This document shows, one piece after another, positions 1 to 5,617 of a DNA stretch of 5,620 bases; the first letter of the stretch is position 1; every line of letters starts with the position of its first letter. Origin of the DNA: JBBRHH01 sp038222915 (GTDB lineage: Bacteria > Planctomycetota > Phycisphaerae > Tepidisphaerales > Tepidisphaeraceae); the NCBI GenBank assembly GCA_038222915.1, contig JBBRHH010000423.1, forward strand, positions 1-5,620, read 5' to 3'. The notes under the pieces were generated by a model. That model did no database searches and had not been told where the DNA came from. It worked only from the letters and a program-made list of their open reading frames with translations. The translations under genes were made by a program, and so were the position numbers.

Positions 1-333
1 ATCATCTTCTTTTTCATGCTGGCCGCGACCTTCATGCACGATCGAACGACAGTCCAGCTCCCGAAGCTACCCAAGGCTGCGAAAGTGAAGAGCAGCATCA
101 CAGTGGTCCTGGATTCGAGCAACCAGATTTTTCTCGACGACAAACTGGTGGATACGCCCGATGCGCTGGAGAGCCGATTGAAGGACAAGCTCTCGGGCAA
201 GACCAAGTCCGAGGATTGTGAAGTGCGGTTTAAGTGCGACAAGAACCAGGTGCGAAAAGTCTATCAGCCGATCTTTGAAGCCATCGCCAACGCCGGCGGG
301 GTCATCTCGGTGATGCACGAAGTAAAGAAGTAA
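1..333 (+). CDS. exbD: ExbD/TolR-family biopolymer transport protein, 3' part (5' end outside window)
   Basis: ExbD subunits sit in the inner membrane with ExbB and use the proton gradient to drive a TonB-like partner. The frame is open from base 1, so the gene begins upstream; the first ATG, at 16, lies inside the membrane helix and is not the start. The visible 110 residues open with the end of that helix (IIFFFMLAAT, matching the LLIIFMVAAP stretch of E. coli ExbD). A periplasmic domain follows, with the usual order: a strand near SITVVLDSSNQIFLDD, a helix (DALESRLKDKL), a strand (CEVRFKCDKN), then a helix and final strand (YQPIFEAIANAGGVISVM). By that alignment, the proton-carrying aspartate (Asp25 in E. 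coli) should lie about five codons before base 1 and cannot be checked. The stop is 9 bases before the next gene, so the genes are probably co-transcribed. TolR or another ExbD paralogue cannot be excluded; family membership is fairly sure. Confidence 0.92.
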   Translation: MIFFFMLAATFMHDRTTVQLPKLPKAAKVKSSITVVLDSSNQIFLDDKLVDTPDALESRLKDKLSGKTKSEDCEVRFKCDKNQVRKVYQPIFEAIANAGGVISVMHEVKK

Positions 334-336
334 GGA
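332..336 (+). promoter_or_regulatory. Ribosome binding site for the 140-residue protein
   Basis: AAGGA lies 6 bases before the ATG at 343 and overlaps the TAA stop of the ExbD gene. This supports the start at 343 and suggests translational coupling with ExbD. Confidence 0.7.
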
Positions 337-342
337 ACGAAT

Positions 343-765
343 ATGGCCAACCCTCTGAAAAATCTGAATCCGCAATCTGCGCACAAGATGGTCAAGGACA
401 TCTCCAATCGCGACACCCTGATGTGGTGCGCCGTGGCGGCAGTCGTGCACATCGTGCTGATCGGCGCGACGTCGGTGTCGTACGTCCGCGATCGCTGGAT
501 TGATCCGGCCGGCGCAGCGGCGCGGGAAAAGGCGGCGGAACAGGCCGACGCCGCGGCGGCTACGCAACCCGCACCGGCGGCAACTTCGACAGATACAAAG
601 CCCGTCGCGAAGCCGGCCGATCCGCTCGCAGACGACAAGGCGATGATGGAAAAGAAGAAAGACAATCCGGTAGTGAAAATGGTGACGGAGACCGCCAAGC
701 CAAATGAAATTCCCAAGACGCCGACGCACGAAGGGTTTCACCTGGACGACAGCTCGTTGAAGTAA
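343..765 (+). CDS. Single-pass membrane protein of unknown function in the ExbD operon, possibly TonB-like
   Basis: I do not recognise a named family. The 140 residues form a short charged N-terminus, one membrane helix at about residues 27-47 (core AVAAVVHIVLIGA), an Ala/Pro/Thr-rich low-complexity stretch (about 56-95) and a Lys-rich C-terminal tail. The basic N-terminus and single helix predict a cytoplasmic N-terminus with most of the chain in the periplasm. There is no globular domain or signal peptidase site that I can see. His36 inside the helix is unusual and recalls the essential His20 of the TonB helix, although position 32, where TonB has its serine, is Ala. The start is supported by AAGGA 6 bases upstream. 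The gene lies between ExbD and the DUF4159 gene with gaps of 9 and 12 bases, so a role as an accessory or partner of the ExbB/ExbD motor is a reasonable inference, no more. Confidence 0.85.
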   Translation: MANPLKNLNPQSAHKMVKDISNRDTLMWCAVAAVVHIVLIGATSVSYVRDRWIDPAGAAAREKAAEQADAAAATQPAPAATSTDTKPVAKPADPLADDKAMMEKKKDNPVVKMVTETAKPNEIPKTPTHEGFHLDDSSLK

Positions 766-777
766 TGCACGTGCGAC

Positions 778-1941
778 ATGGAACAACCGTCCAGCGAGAA
801 AACTGAAGTGGTAGATTATGCGAGCAAAAGCGCCGAGGAGTTCGCGCGCACCTACGTTCGGCCCAACGATCCGCTCTGGCGCAGCAGCATGGGGATCAGC
901 ATCATTGCCCACGTTTTGATCGTGGTGCTGTTTACGATTTCGTACCGCGGCTGCGCCGATTCCTACCTGATTCCCGGCGGCGGTGGCGGCGGTGGGGGTG
1001 GGGGCGGCGATGGGGCCGAGAGCAAGCAGCAGGTCGCTGTAAAGCTGGTGAAACGCCCGCAGCCCAAGACGCGCAAGCGCAAGCAATTTGGCCGCACCAA
1101 TTCCGCCATCTCCTTTTATGTCCCCTCGATCGACGACTCGTCGATTGCTAACGACGTCGCCGAGGTCACCGAAAATATCTATACCGCCGACACCAACGAC
1201 GTCGATCTGGCGACAGACGCCGGCGGCTTTGCCGGAGAGGGCCAGGGCGGTTTCGGCAAAGGTCCCGGTTCGGGCGGCGGCTTCGCCGGCGGATCCAAGG
1301 ACGGCCTCGTGCGCTTCATCCGCTTCCAATACGACGACCCGGCCTGGAACGACGGCATGGACGCCGACACCCGCGCAGACGGAAATTTCCTGGACGAATT
1401 CCGCAAAGTCAGCAAGCTGAAAACATCGGATCACTCCGAGGCAATCCCGGTGGGCGGCCTGCACAATTTCAAAAAGGGACTGCAGCCCCCGTTCATATAT
1501 TTCACCGGCACCGCCGGCGTGATCAACCTCTCCAGCGAGGATGTGAAGACGATCCGGCAGTATCTGACCGACGGCGGGATGATCATCGCCGACGCGGGCA
1601 GCGACCAGTGGGGCCGGGCTTTCCGGTCGTTCATTGCCAAGGTGATGCCGGAGCGGGAACTGCTCGACATTTCCAACGACGATCCGATCTTCAGCCAGCC
1701 GTTTCGCTTTCCCAACGGCGCACCGCCGCTCTGGCATCATGACGGCTCGCGTGCGCGGGGGATGAAGATCGATGGGCGCTGGGCGGTGTTTTATTATCCG
1801 GGCAATTTGAATGATGCCTGGAAGACCGGCCACGGCAATCAGCCGCCTGCCATTGTCACCCAGGCCATGCGTCTGGGAATGAACCTCGTGTGGTACGCCA
1901 ACGTGCACTACATCGAGGCGACCAAGCAGTTCCGCAAGTGA
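778..1941 (+). CDS. Membrane-anchored DUF4159 domain protein with TonB-like N-terminus
   Basis: DUF4159 proteins are of unknown function; I recall the domain as having a flavodoxin/class I amidotransferase-like fold. Of the 387 residues, 1-37 are polar and probably cytoplasmic. A membrane helix spans about 38-56 (GISIIAHVLIVVLFTIS), with Ser41 and His45 spaced as Ser16/His20 of E. coli TonB. Then come 11 consecutive Gly (67-77), a very basic stretch (89-106, KRPQPKTRKRK) and a second Gly-rich linker (149-174). The DUF4159 domain runs from about 178 to the end, with VRFIRFQYDDP, IYFTGTAG, DGGMIIADAG, LWHHDGS and VFYYPGNLNDAW as recognisable blocks. It contains no cysteine (the only one is Cys59), so a Cys-nucleophile amidotransferase activity is ruled out. 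The gene is 12 bases downstream of the previous one, in the same frame. No Shine-Dalgarno motif precedes the ATG; the next in-frame Met (38) would remove the cytoplasmic segment, so 778 is preferred. Domain assignment is fairly sure; the link to ExbB/ExbD is inferred. Confidence 0.93.
   Translation: MEQPSSEKTEVVDYASKSAEEFARTYVRPNDPLWRSSMGISIIAHVLIVVLFTISYRGCADSYLIPGGGGGGGGGGGDGAESKQQVAVKLVKRPQPKTRKRKQFGRTNSAISFYVPSIDDSSIANDVAEVTENIYTADTNDVDLATDAGGFAGEGQGGFGKGPGSGGGFAGGSKDGLVRFIRFQYDDPAWNDGMDADTRADGNFLDEFRKVSKLKTSDHSEAIPVGGLHNFKKGLQPPFIYFTGTAGVINLSSEDVKTIRQYLTDGGMIIADAGSDQWGRAFRSFIAKVMPERELLDISNDDPIFSQPFRFPNGAPPLWHHDGSRARGMKIDGRWAVFYYPGNLNDAWKTGHGNQPPAIVTQAMRLGMNLVWYANVHYIEATKQFRK
976..1008 (+). 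repeat. Run of 11 glycine codons in the DUF4159 protein
   Basis: Eleven consecutive GGN codons (GGC, GGT and GGG mixed) encode residues 67-77, about ten residues after the membrane helix. The mixed codons argue against a recent simple slippage expansion, but two runs of five G remain. The likely role is a flexible spacer on the periplasmic side. Confidence 0.85.
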
Positions 1942-1988
1942 TTTCCCCTGATCGCGCAGATGTCCCTCCCGCCAATCGTTGACACAAA
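1942..1988. other. Convergent intergenic gap
   Basis: These 47 bases separate the stop of the DUF4159 gene (+) from the stop of the DUF1501 gene (-). I see no GC-rich hairpin followed by a T run on either strand, so an intrinsic terminator cannot be called. Transcripts may overlap or end by another mechanism. Confidence 0.6.
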
Positions 1989-3323
1989 TCAAACGTTCTT
2001 GAAGAGCTCCAATCGCTCGAACTTCTTGCCGAGAATCTTGACATCGTCCGCGCCAAGCCAGTCGTGCAGCATCCCGGCATAGACCCGTCGGAAGTCGGTG
2101 GAGTAGGGGAGATCTCCGCGATGCAGTTTGCCGGCGGCGAGGTTGGGAAGTTCTCCGTAGATCCCCGCCTTGATCCCGCCGCCCATGACGAACATCGGCG
2201 ACGCCTCGCCGTGATCGGTGCCCGCGCCGCCGTTTTCGTTGACGCGCCGGCCGAACTCGCTGAAGGTCATCGTGGTCACGCGATCGACGTGACCGAGCGC
2301 CTTTAAGTCTTCGTTGAACGCGGCCAGCGCGCCGCCCAGCTCCTGCATGAGAATGCCGTGGCGGGAGATCTGGTTGGAGTGAGTGTCGAACCCGCCGAGC
2401 GTGACATAGTAAACGCGCGTCGGCAGCCCGGCGGCGATCATCTGCGCGACAAGCTTCAAATCCGAAGCAAGGCCAGTCGTTGGATAAGCAACTTTGTTGC
2501 TGACGCTCGACGCAGTCTTCTTGATCTTGTCTGCGTAAACACGGGCGTTAAGAGCCGAGCGCTCGAGAAACTCGGAAGTCTCATCCGGCTTCTTCCCGGC
2601 CATCTGATGGTCGGCATCGTTCATCGACATATCTTCGCCATCGTTGAGTTTTTCGAAGGCGGTGCGGAGCTTCGCGTTGTTGGCCGATTCGTTGTGCGTG
2701 AGGTTTTGCGGGTTGCGGAAAACCAGCGGGAGATACTTCTGGCCCATCAGCGCCTGCGGCGGTTCGGCAACCAGCGCGATGGCGCTGGCGGGATCCGCGC
2801 CGGCTGCTTTGGAATCGGCTGCCTTACCCGGGTCCTGCCCGTTGCAGCACGCGTCGAAGTATTTGCCGAGCCACCCCTGCTTCGCGGCCGCTTCGGGCTC
2901 AGCAGTTTGCCAGATATCGGTGCTGCGAAAGTGCGACCGGTTCGGATTGGGATAACCCACGCCCTGGATAACGGAAAGCAGCCCTTCATCGTAGAGCTTT
3001 TTCAAGCCGGTCGCCTGAGGATGCACCGCAAGATCGTCAGTGAGGCGAAGCGCATCTTTCTTCGCAATACCAAGACGCGGCCGCGCCTTGTAATAGTCGT
3101 CGTTGCGCCACGGGATGACGGTGTTGAGCCCGTCGTTGCCGCCGGCCAGTTGCACCACCACCAGCACACGGTTGGGCCTGCCAGCCCCTTGCGGATTGGC
3201 GGCGAAGCTCGCTGCCAAAACACGGGCGCTGTGGTCGAGGAACGTGGGAAGCGTGGAGGCGACGCTGAGAAGCTGAACGCCTCGCGAAAGAAACAGGCGA
3301 CGGGAAAAAAGTGGGGTCGACAT
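1989..3323 (-). CDS. DUF1501 family protein with twin-arginine signal
   Basis: DUF1501 proteins are exported, of unknown biochemical function, and belong to the alkaline phosphatase/sulfatase-like fold group. The 444 residues begin with a twin-arginine export motif (SRRLFL at 7-12, matching SRRxFL), followed by a hydrophobic stretch (about 16-28). Family blocks in order are VVVQLAGGNDGLNTVIPW (55-72), GVGYPNPNRSHFRSTDIW (121-138), LGGFDTH (309-315), FSEFGRR (354-360) and GTDHGEASPMFVMGGG (368-383). Asp313/His315 and Asp370/His371 are candidate metal ligands by analogy with the fold. The length is normal for the family and the frame is intact. The only two cysteines are adjacent (159-160). The start at 3323 puts the Tat motif at the N-terminus; a weak GAG lies 6 bases upstream. 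The gene is 55 bases downstream of the DUF1800 gene on the same strand, a pairing common in Planctomycetota, so the two products probably work together outside the cytoplasm. Confidence 0.95.
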   Translation of the reverse strand: MSTPLFSRRLFLSRGVQLLSVASTLPTFLDHSARVLAASFAANPQGAGRPNRVLVVVQLAGGNDGLNTVIPWRNDDYYKARPRLGIAKKDALRLTDDLAVHPQATGLKKLYDEGLLSVIQGVGYPNPNRSHFRSTDIWQTAEPEAAAKQGWLGKYFDACCNGQDPGKAADSKAAGADPASAIALVAEPPQALMGQKYLPLVFRNPQNLTHNESANNAKLRTAFEKLNDGEDMSMNDADHQMAGKKPDETSEFLERSALNARVYADKIKKTASSVSNKVAYPTTGLASDLKLVAQMIAAGLPTRVYYVTLGGFDTHSNQISRHGILMQELGGALAAFNEDLKALGHVDRVTTMTFSEFGRRVNENGGAGTDHGEASPMFVMGGGIKAGIYGELPNLAAGKLHRGDLPYSTDFRRVYAGMLHDWLGADDVKILGKKFERLELFKNV

Positions 3324-3378
3324 GGTGAGCTCGTGGTTAGCTGGTTTGGTTCATGGCTTCATTGGGGATCGGAGCATT

Positions 3379-5100
3379 TCATTCGAGCTGATACTCAGGA
3401 GTGCTCATAAGCAGTTCGATCATCTGTCGAATATGGCCATCCGAAGTTTCCTGCCCGATCTTGATCGGGTCGTTGCCGAGTGCGTCGATCAGCACCTGTC
3501 GCTTTTTCTCAGGGAACGGCCGTTGCAGAAAACGGCTGACCGCCGCGTCCACGGTCGGGGGGGCGGTGGGGGTGGCGGGGAGGGCGGGAAACAATTTGGC
3601 GACGGACACCGGGCCGCTGGATCGAGCGAGTGCAGGAAGGCTTGTCGTCGGGGCCGTCGCGGGCCCGGCCGCGTTCTTGCGGGCCAACCGCCGGGCCTTC
3701 GCCTGGTCCTGTTTTGTTTCGCTCTTGATGTTGATTGCTGAACCGGCGTCAGATTGTGCGATCACGACGGGTTCGATTTGTGTGACAGGCGCGGCGTCGG
3801 CGGCCTCGGCCGGCACGGTCGTGGTGGGCTCGGCTGGTTTCTTGCCATTCTTAGCTCCCGGCGGCCGTGCGTTGCCACGGATCGTCCCCTCCAGGATGGA
3901 CTGCATCGTGTTATAGCGCGTGTAAAGCGTGGCCGAAGTAATCCACTGCTCCCCGCCCGGCCACCCACGCACATTGGGCGGCTGAAAGAGCGCCTGGCTC
4001 ATCTGGTTGAGCGCGTTGGCCGCTCCGAAAAGCATCGGCTGTGAAGGCGTGACATCGACGCTCCGCATCGTCGAGACGACAAGCTCGGCCGGACTGCGCA
4101 CAATGGCGAAGCGGGCCTTCTCGGCATAGAAAGCGGGACTGTTGAAGAGCGCACGGAGCGTCGGCTTCAGGTCCCAGTCGTTTTTCTGGATCGCGTCGAC
4201 GATGGGGGCAAGATCCGCGTCGGCCGGCTCCGGCGAGCCAAAGAACAGCCAGAGCCGCCGGGCCAGATATTTCGCGGGGTTTCCGGTGTCGAAGATGAGG
4301 TTGACGACATCGTCGGGCTTGTAGTTGCCGGTATGCCCAAAGATGGTCTTGGCCTCGGTGTCGTGGAGGGCGGGGCGGAAGGCATAGCCGTTCGGGCCGC
4401 CGGTTGCGCCGGTCAGGGCCTTGGCGATCTCGCCGATGTCTTTCTCGGTGTAGCCGTTCCCTTCGCCCATGGTGAAAAGTTCCATCAGCTCGCGGGCCAG
4501 GTTTTCGTTGGGCTTGGTCTTGGTGTTTTCGTTGGCGTTGAGATAGCGAAGCATGGCCGGGTCATGAACGATTTCGTGCGTAAGCCGGCGATAGTTCCCC
4601 ATCGCCTCCTTGTGAAAGAGCGCGTTCTGCGTGGCCATCAGCAGGGGGCTCTTGGTTTCCTTAACGCCCGAGCAAAACAGCCCATGCCAGAACAGCGTCA
4701 TCTTCTCTTCCAGCGGCCGATCGCTGCGGGCCATCCGGTCAATCCACCACGCACGTAGCGACTGCAACTCAGGCCCACGTGCCTTGGCGGCGGCCTTGCC
4801 TTCCGACATGCTCGAAAGATCGTAATTGTTCAAAACGGCCGGAGCGAACACCGGCTGCTGGCCTTCGGGGATCTTGCCGTCGATGAAGTAATCAACGGCC
4901 GCCGATTGGCCGTAGGCAAAGAGGCGATCAATCTGTTGCGGAGTGCCACTGAAACCAGCCCGGCGCAGGAGATGGGCGGCGTCGTCGCGCGTCCACTTGG
5001 GGGCGGCCGCGGGTGTCGCGGCGGGGGTGGGGAGGGTGAAGGCCGCGAGAAGGATGAGGGCCAGGAGGAGACGCGAGGTTTTGATGGGGGATGTGTGCAT
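3379..5100 (-). CDS. DUF1800 family protein with Sec-type signal peptide
   Basis: DUF1800 proteins are exported, of unknown function, and usually encoded beside a DUF1501 gene, as here. From the Met at 5100 the product has 573 residues. A signal peptide comes first: basic n-region with Lys7 and Arg10, core LLLALILLAAFTL, then Ala-rich sites near 27-33. Family blocks follow: HLLRRAGFSGTP (43-54), WWIDRM and RPLEEKMTLFWHGLFCSG (118-155), NENLARELMELFTMG (198-212), GYTEKDIGEIAKALTG (216-231), LFQPPNVRGWPGG (381-393), and C-terminal MIELLMSTPEYQ (560-571). Between about 408 and 525 lies an Ala/Pro/Thr-rich, probably disordered insert that separates the RGWPGG region from the final helices. The frame is also open upstream to Met codons at 5166 and 5478. 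The start at 5100 gives a textbook signal peptide, but the ATG at 5166 has a better ribosome binding site, so a 22-residue N-terminal extension is possible. The part upstream of 5166 translates into repeats and is not protein-like. Confidence 0.94.
   Translation of the reverse strand: MHTSPIKTSRLLLALILLAAFTLPTPAATPAAAPKWTRDDAAHLLRRAGFSGTPQQIDRLFAYGQSAAVDYFIDGKIPEGQQPVFAPAVLNNYDLSSMSEGKAAAKARGPELQSLRAWWIDRMARSDRPLEEKMTLFWHGLFCSGVKETKSPLLMATQNALFHKEAMGNYRRLTHEIVHDPAMLRYLNANENTKTKPNENLARELMELFTMGEGNGYTEKDIGEIAKALTGATGGPNGYAFRPALHDTEAKTIFGHTGNYKPDDVVNLIFDTGNPAKYLARRLWLFFGSPEPADADLAPIVDAIQKNDWDLKPTLRALFNSPAFYAEKARFAIVRSPAELVVSTMRSVDVTPSQPMLFGAANALNQMSQALFQPPNVRGWPGGEQWITSATLYTRYNTMQSILEGTIRGNARPPGAKNGKKPAEPTTTVPAEAADAAPVTQIEPVVIAQSDAGSAINIKSETKQDQAKARRLARKNAAGPATAPTTSLPALARSSGPVSVAKLFPALPATPTAPPTVDAAVSRFLQRPFPEKKRQVLIDALGNDPIKIGQETSDGHIRQMIELLMSTPEYQLE
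3526..3879 (-). other. Low-complexity insert within the DUF1800 protein
   Basis: About 118 residues (408-525 from the 5100 start) are dominated by Ala, Pro, Thr, Lys and Arg, with no recognisable family block. They lie between the PPNVRGWPGG/YTRYN part and the C-terminal helices. The DNA is very GC-rich, with several G runs on the + strand near 3555-3590. The reading frame stays open, so this is part of the protein, probably a flexible linker. Confidence 0.7.
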
Positions 5101-5170
5101 AGGCTGTCGATCGACTACGTTTATCAAACGTGTCGAGCTGGATGATATTGTCGTTGCGGGCCGCATAGGT

Positions 5171-5175
5171 TCTCC
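5171..5175 (-). promoter_or_regulatory. Candidate ribosome binding site for a longer DUF1800 start
   Basis: Read on the - strand, GGAGA lies 4 bases before an ATG at 5166 that is in frame with the DUF1800 gene. No comparable motif precedes the ATG at 5100. If used, it would add 22 residues before the signal peptide, giving an unusually long n-region. Confidence 0.45.
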
Positions 5176-5255
5176 AGAGTTAACGTGCGAGGAGGGGGGT
5201 TCGTTGGTCGCGGGGGATGGGAAACTGGGCTTATTCCAAAAGAAATGACGAAGGC

Positions 5256-5291
5256 CCAATGGCCAACAAACGTCCAAGTCCCAAGGTCCAA
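5256..5291 (+). repeat. Short heptad-phased CCAA repeat
   Basis: CCAA occurs at 5256, 5263, 5274, 5281 and 5288. The spacings are 7, 11, 7 and 7, so the pattern is a degenerate CCAANNN heptamer with one disrupted step. Another CCAA lies at 5236. Confidence 0.6.
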
Positions 5292-5342
5292 TAGCGGAGG
5301 CGGTCTTGTCGCTTTTTGGCGCTGAAATGTGCGCGCAATTGG

Positions 5343-5433
5343 GTTGGATGTCGGTTTTAGGTGGTGTAGTTTGCGTAAGTGTTTGGTGGGGCGTCGGTTG
5401 GCCGGAGGTGTAAACGTTGGATGGTCGTTTCAA
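5343..5433 (+). repeat. Imperfect direct repeat pair flanking a G/T-rich block
   Basis: GTTGGATG occurs at 5343-5350 and 5416-5423, 73 bases apart. Each copy is followed by a related TCG/TTT-rich stretch (TCGGTTTT and GTCGTTTC). The interval between them is G/T-rich. The exact match is only 8 bases, so chance is possible. Confidence 0.4.
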
Positions 5434-5531
5434 ACCGACCACTAACCGACCACCAACCGACCAGTAACCGACCACCAATCGACCTGTGACCGACCAGTAA
5501 ACGACTACTAACCGACCACCAACCGACCGCG
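5433..5531 (+). repeat. Tandem array of nine 11-base units
   Basis: The unit is AACCGACCANY, with exact tandem spacing of 11 bases over 99 bases. Units start at 5433, 5444, 5455, 5466, 5477, 5488, 5499, 5510 and 5521. Three copies are identical (AACCGACCACC at 5444, 5466 and 5510). Others differ by one to four bases, mostly in the last three positions; the copies at 5477, 5488 and 5499 are the most diverged. The core also occurs inverted just to the left: GTCGGTTT at 5350-5357 and GTCGGTTGG at 5393-5401. Since 11 is not a multiple of 3, the array would not encode a periodic peptide of its own unit length, which fits a noncoding element. It lies about 270-430 bases upstream of the DUF1800 start. 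Confidence 0.9.
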
Positions 5532-5585
5532 CCGCGGAAGGCAGATTTTAGAGTGCGGATTGCAGAGTTGGGGAGGGGAGAGGGG

Positions 5586-5617
5586 AGGCACGAAGGCGCG
5601 TAGGCACGCAGGAGCGA
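5586..5617 (+). repeat. Four tandem 8-base units at the window edge
   Basis: AGGCACGA, AGGCGCGT, AGGCACGC and AGGAGCGA follow each other without gaps, giving consensus AGGCRCGN. A further AG follows at 5618, so the array may continue beyond the window. A purine tract of G runs separated by A (5570-5588) precedes it. Confidence 0.65.

Noticed and set aside
765..806. ATG overlapping the stop of the 140-residue protein (TAATG)
   Set aside because: It opens a frame of only 13 codons; the DUF4159 frame starts at 778.
931..960. Lipoprotein site around Cys59 of the DUF4159 protein
   Set aside because: The residues before the cysteine (SYRG) do not fit a lipobox, and the cysteine follows the membrane helix with an Arg in between.
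1942..1988. Bidirectional terminator between the convergent operons
   Set aside because: No inverted repeat with a usable stem and no T run could be found.
67..1992. A 641-codon open frame on the - strand, antisense to the whole ExbD-DUF4159 operon
   Set aside because: It mirrors three well-supported genes that share one frame and a GC-rich third codon position, which removes stops from the opposite frame. Its translation is rich in Arg, His and Val with no recognisable domain.
2358..3410. A 350-codon open frame on the + strand opposite the DUF1501 gene
   Set aside because: The - strand gene has clear family motifs and a Tat signal; the + frame shows no family features and is an antisense shadow.
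3401..3916. Open frame on the + strand opposite the DUF1800 insert
   Set aside because: The low-complexity GC-rich insert leaves several frames open; the translation is Ala/Gly/Ser-rich without domain features.
5101..5478. Extension of the DUF1800 protein to an ATG at 5478
   Set aside because: The added residues come from the repeat array and A/C- or G/T-rich DNA and precede an obvious signal peptide, so the frame is open by chance.
5433..5531. CRISPR array
   Set aside because: The 11-base units are directly adjacent with no spacers, and no cas genes are in the window.
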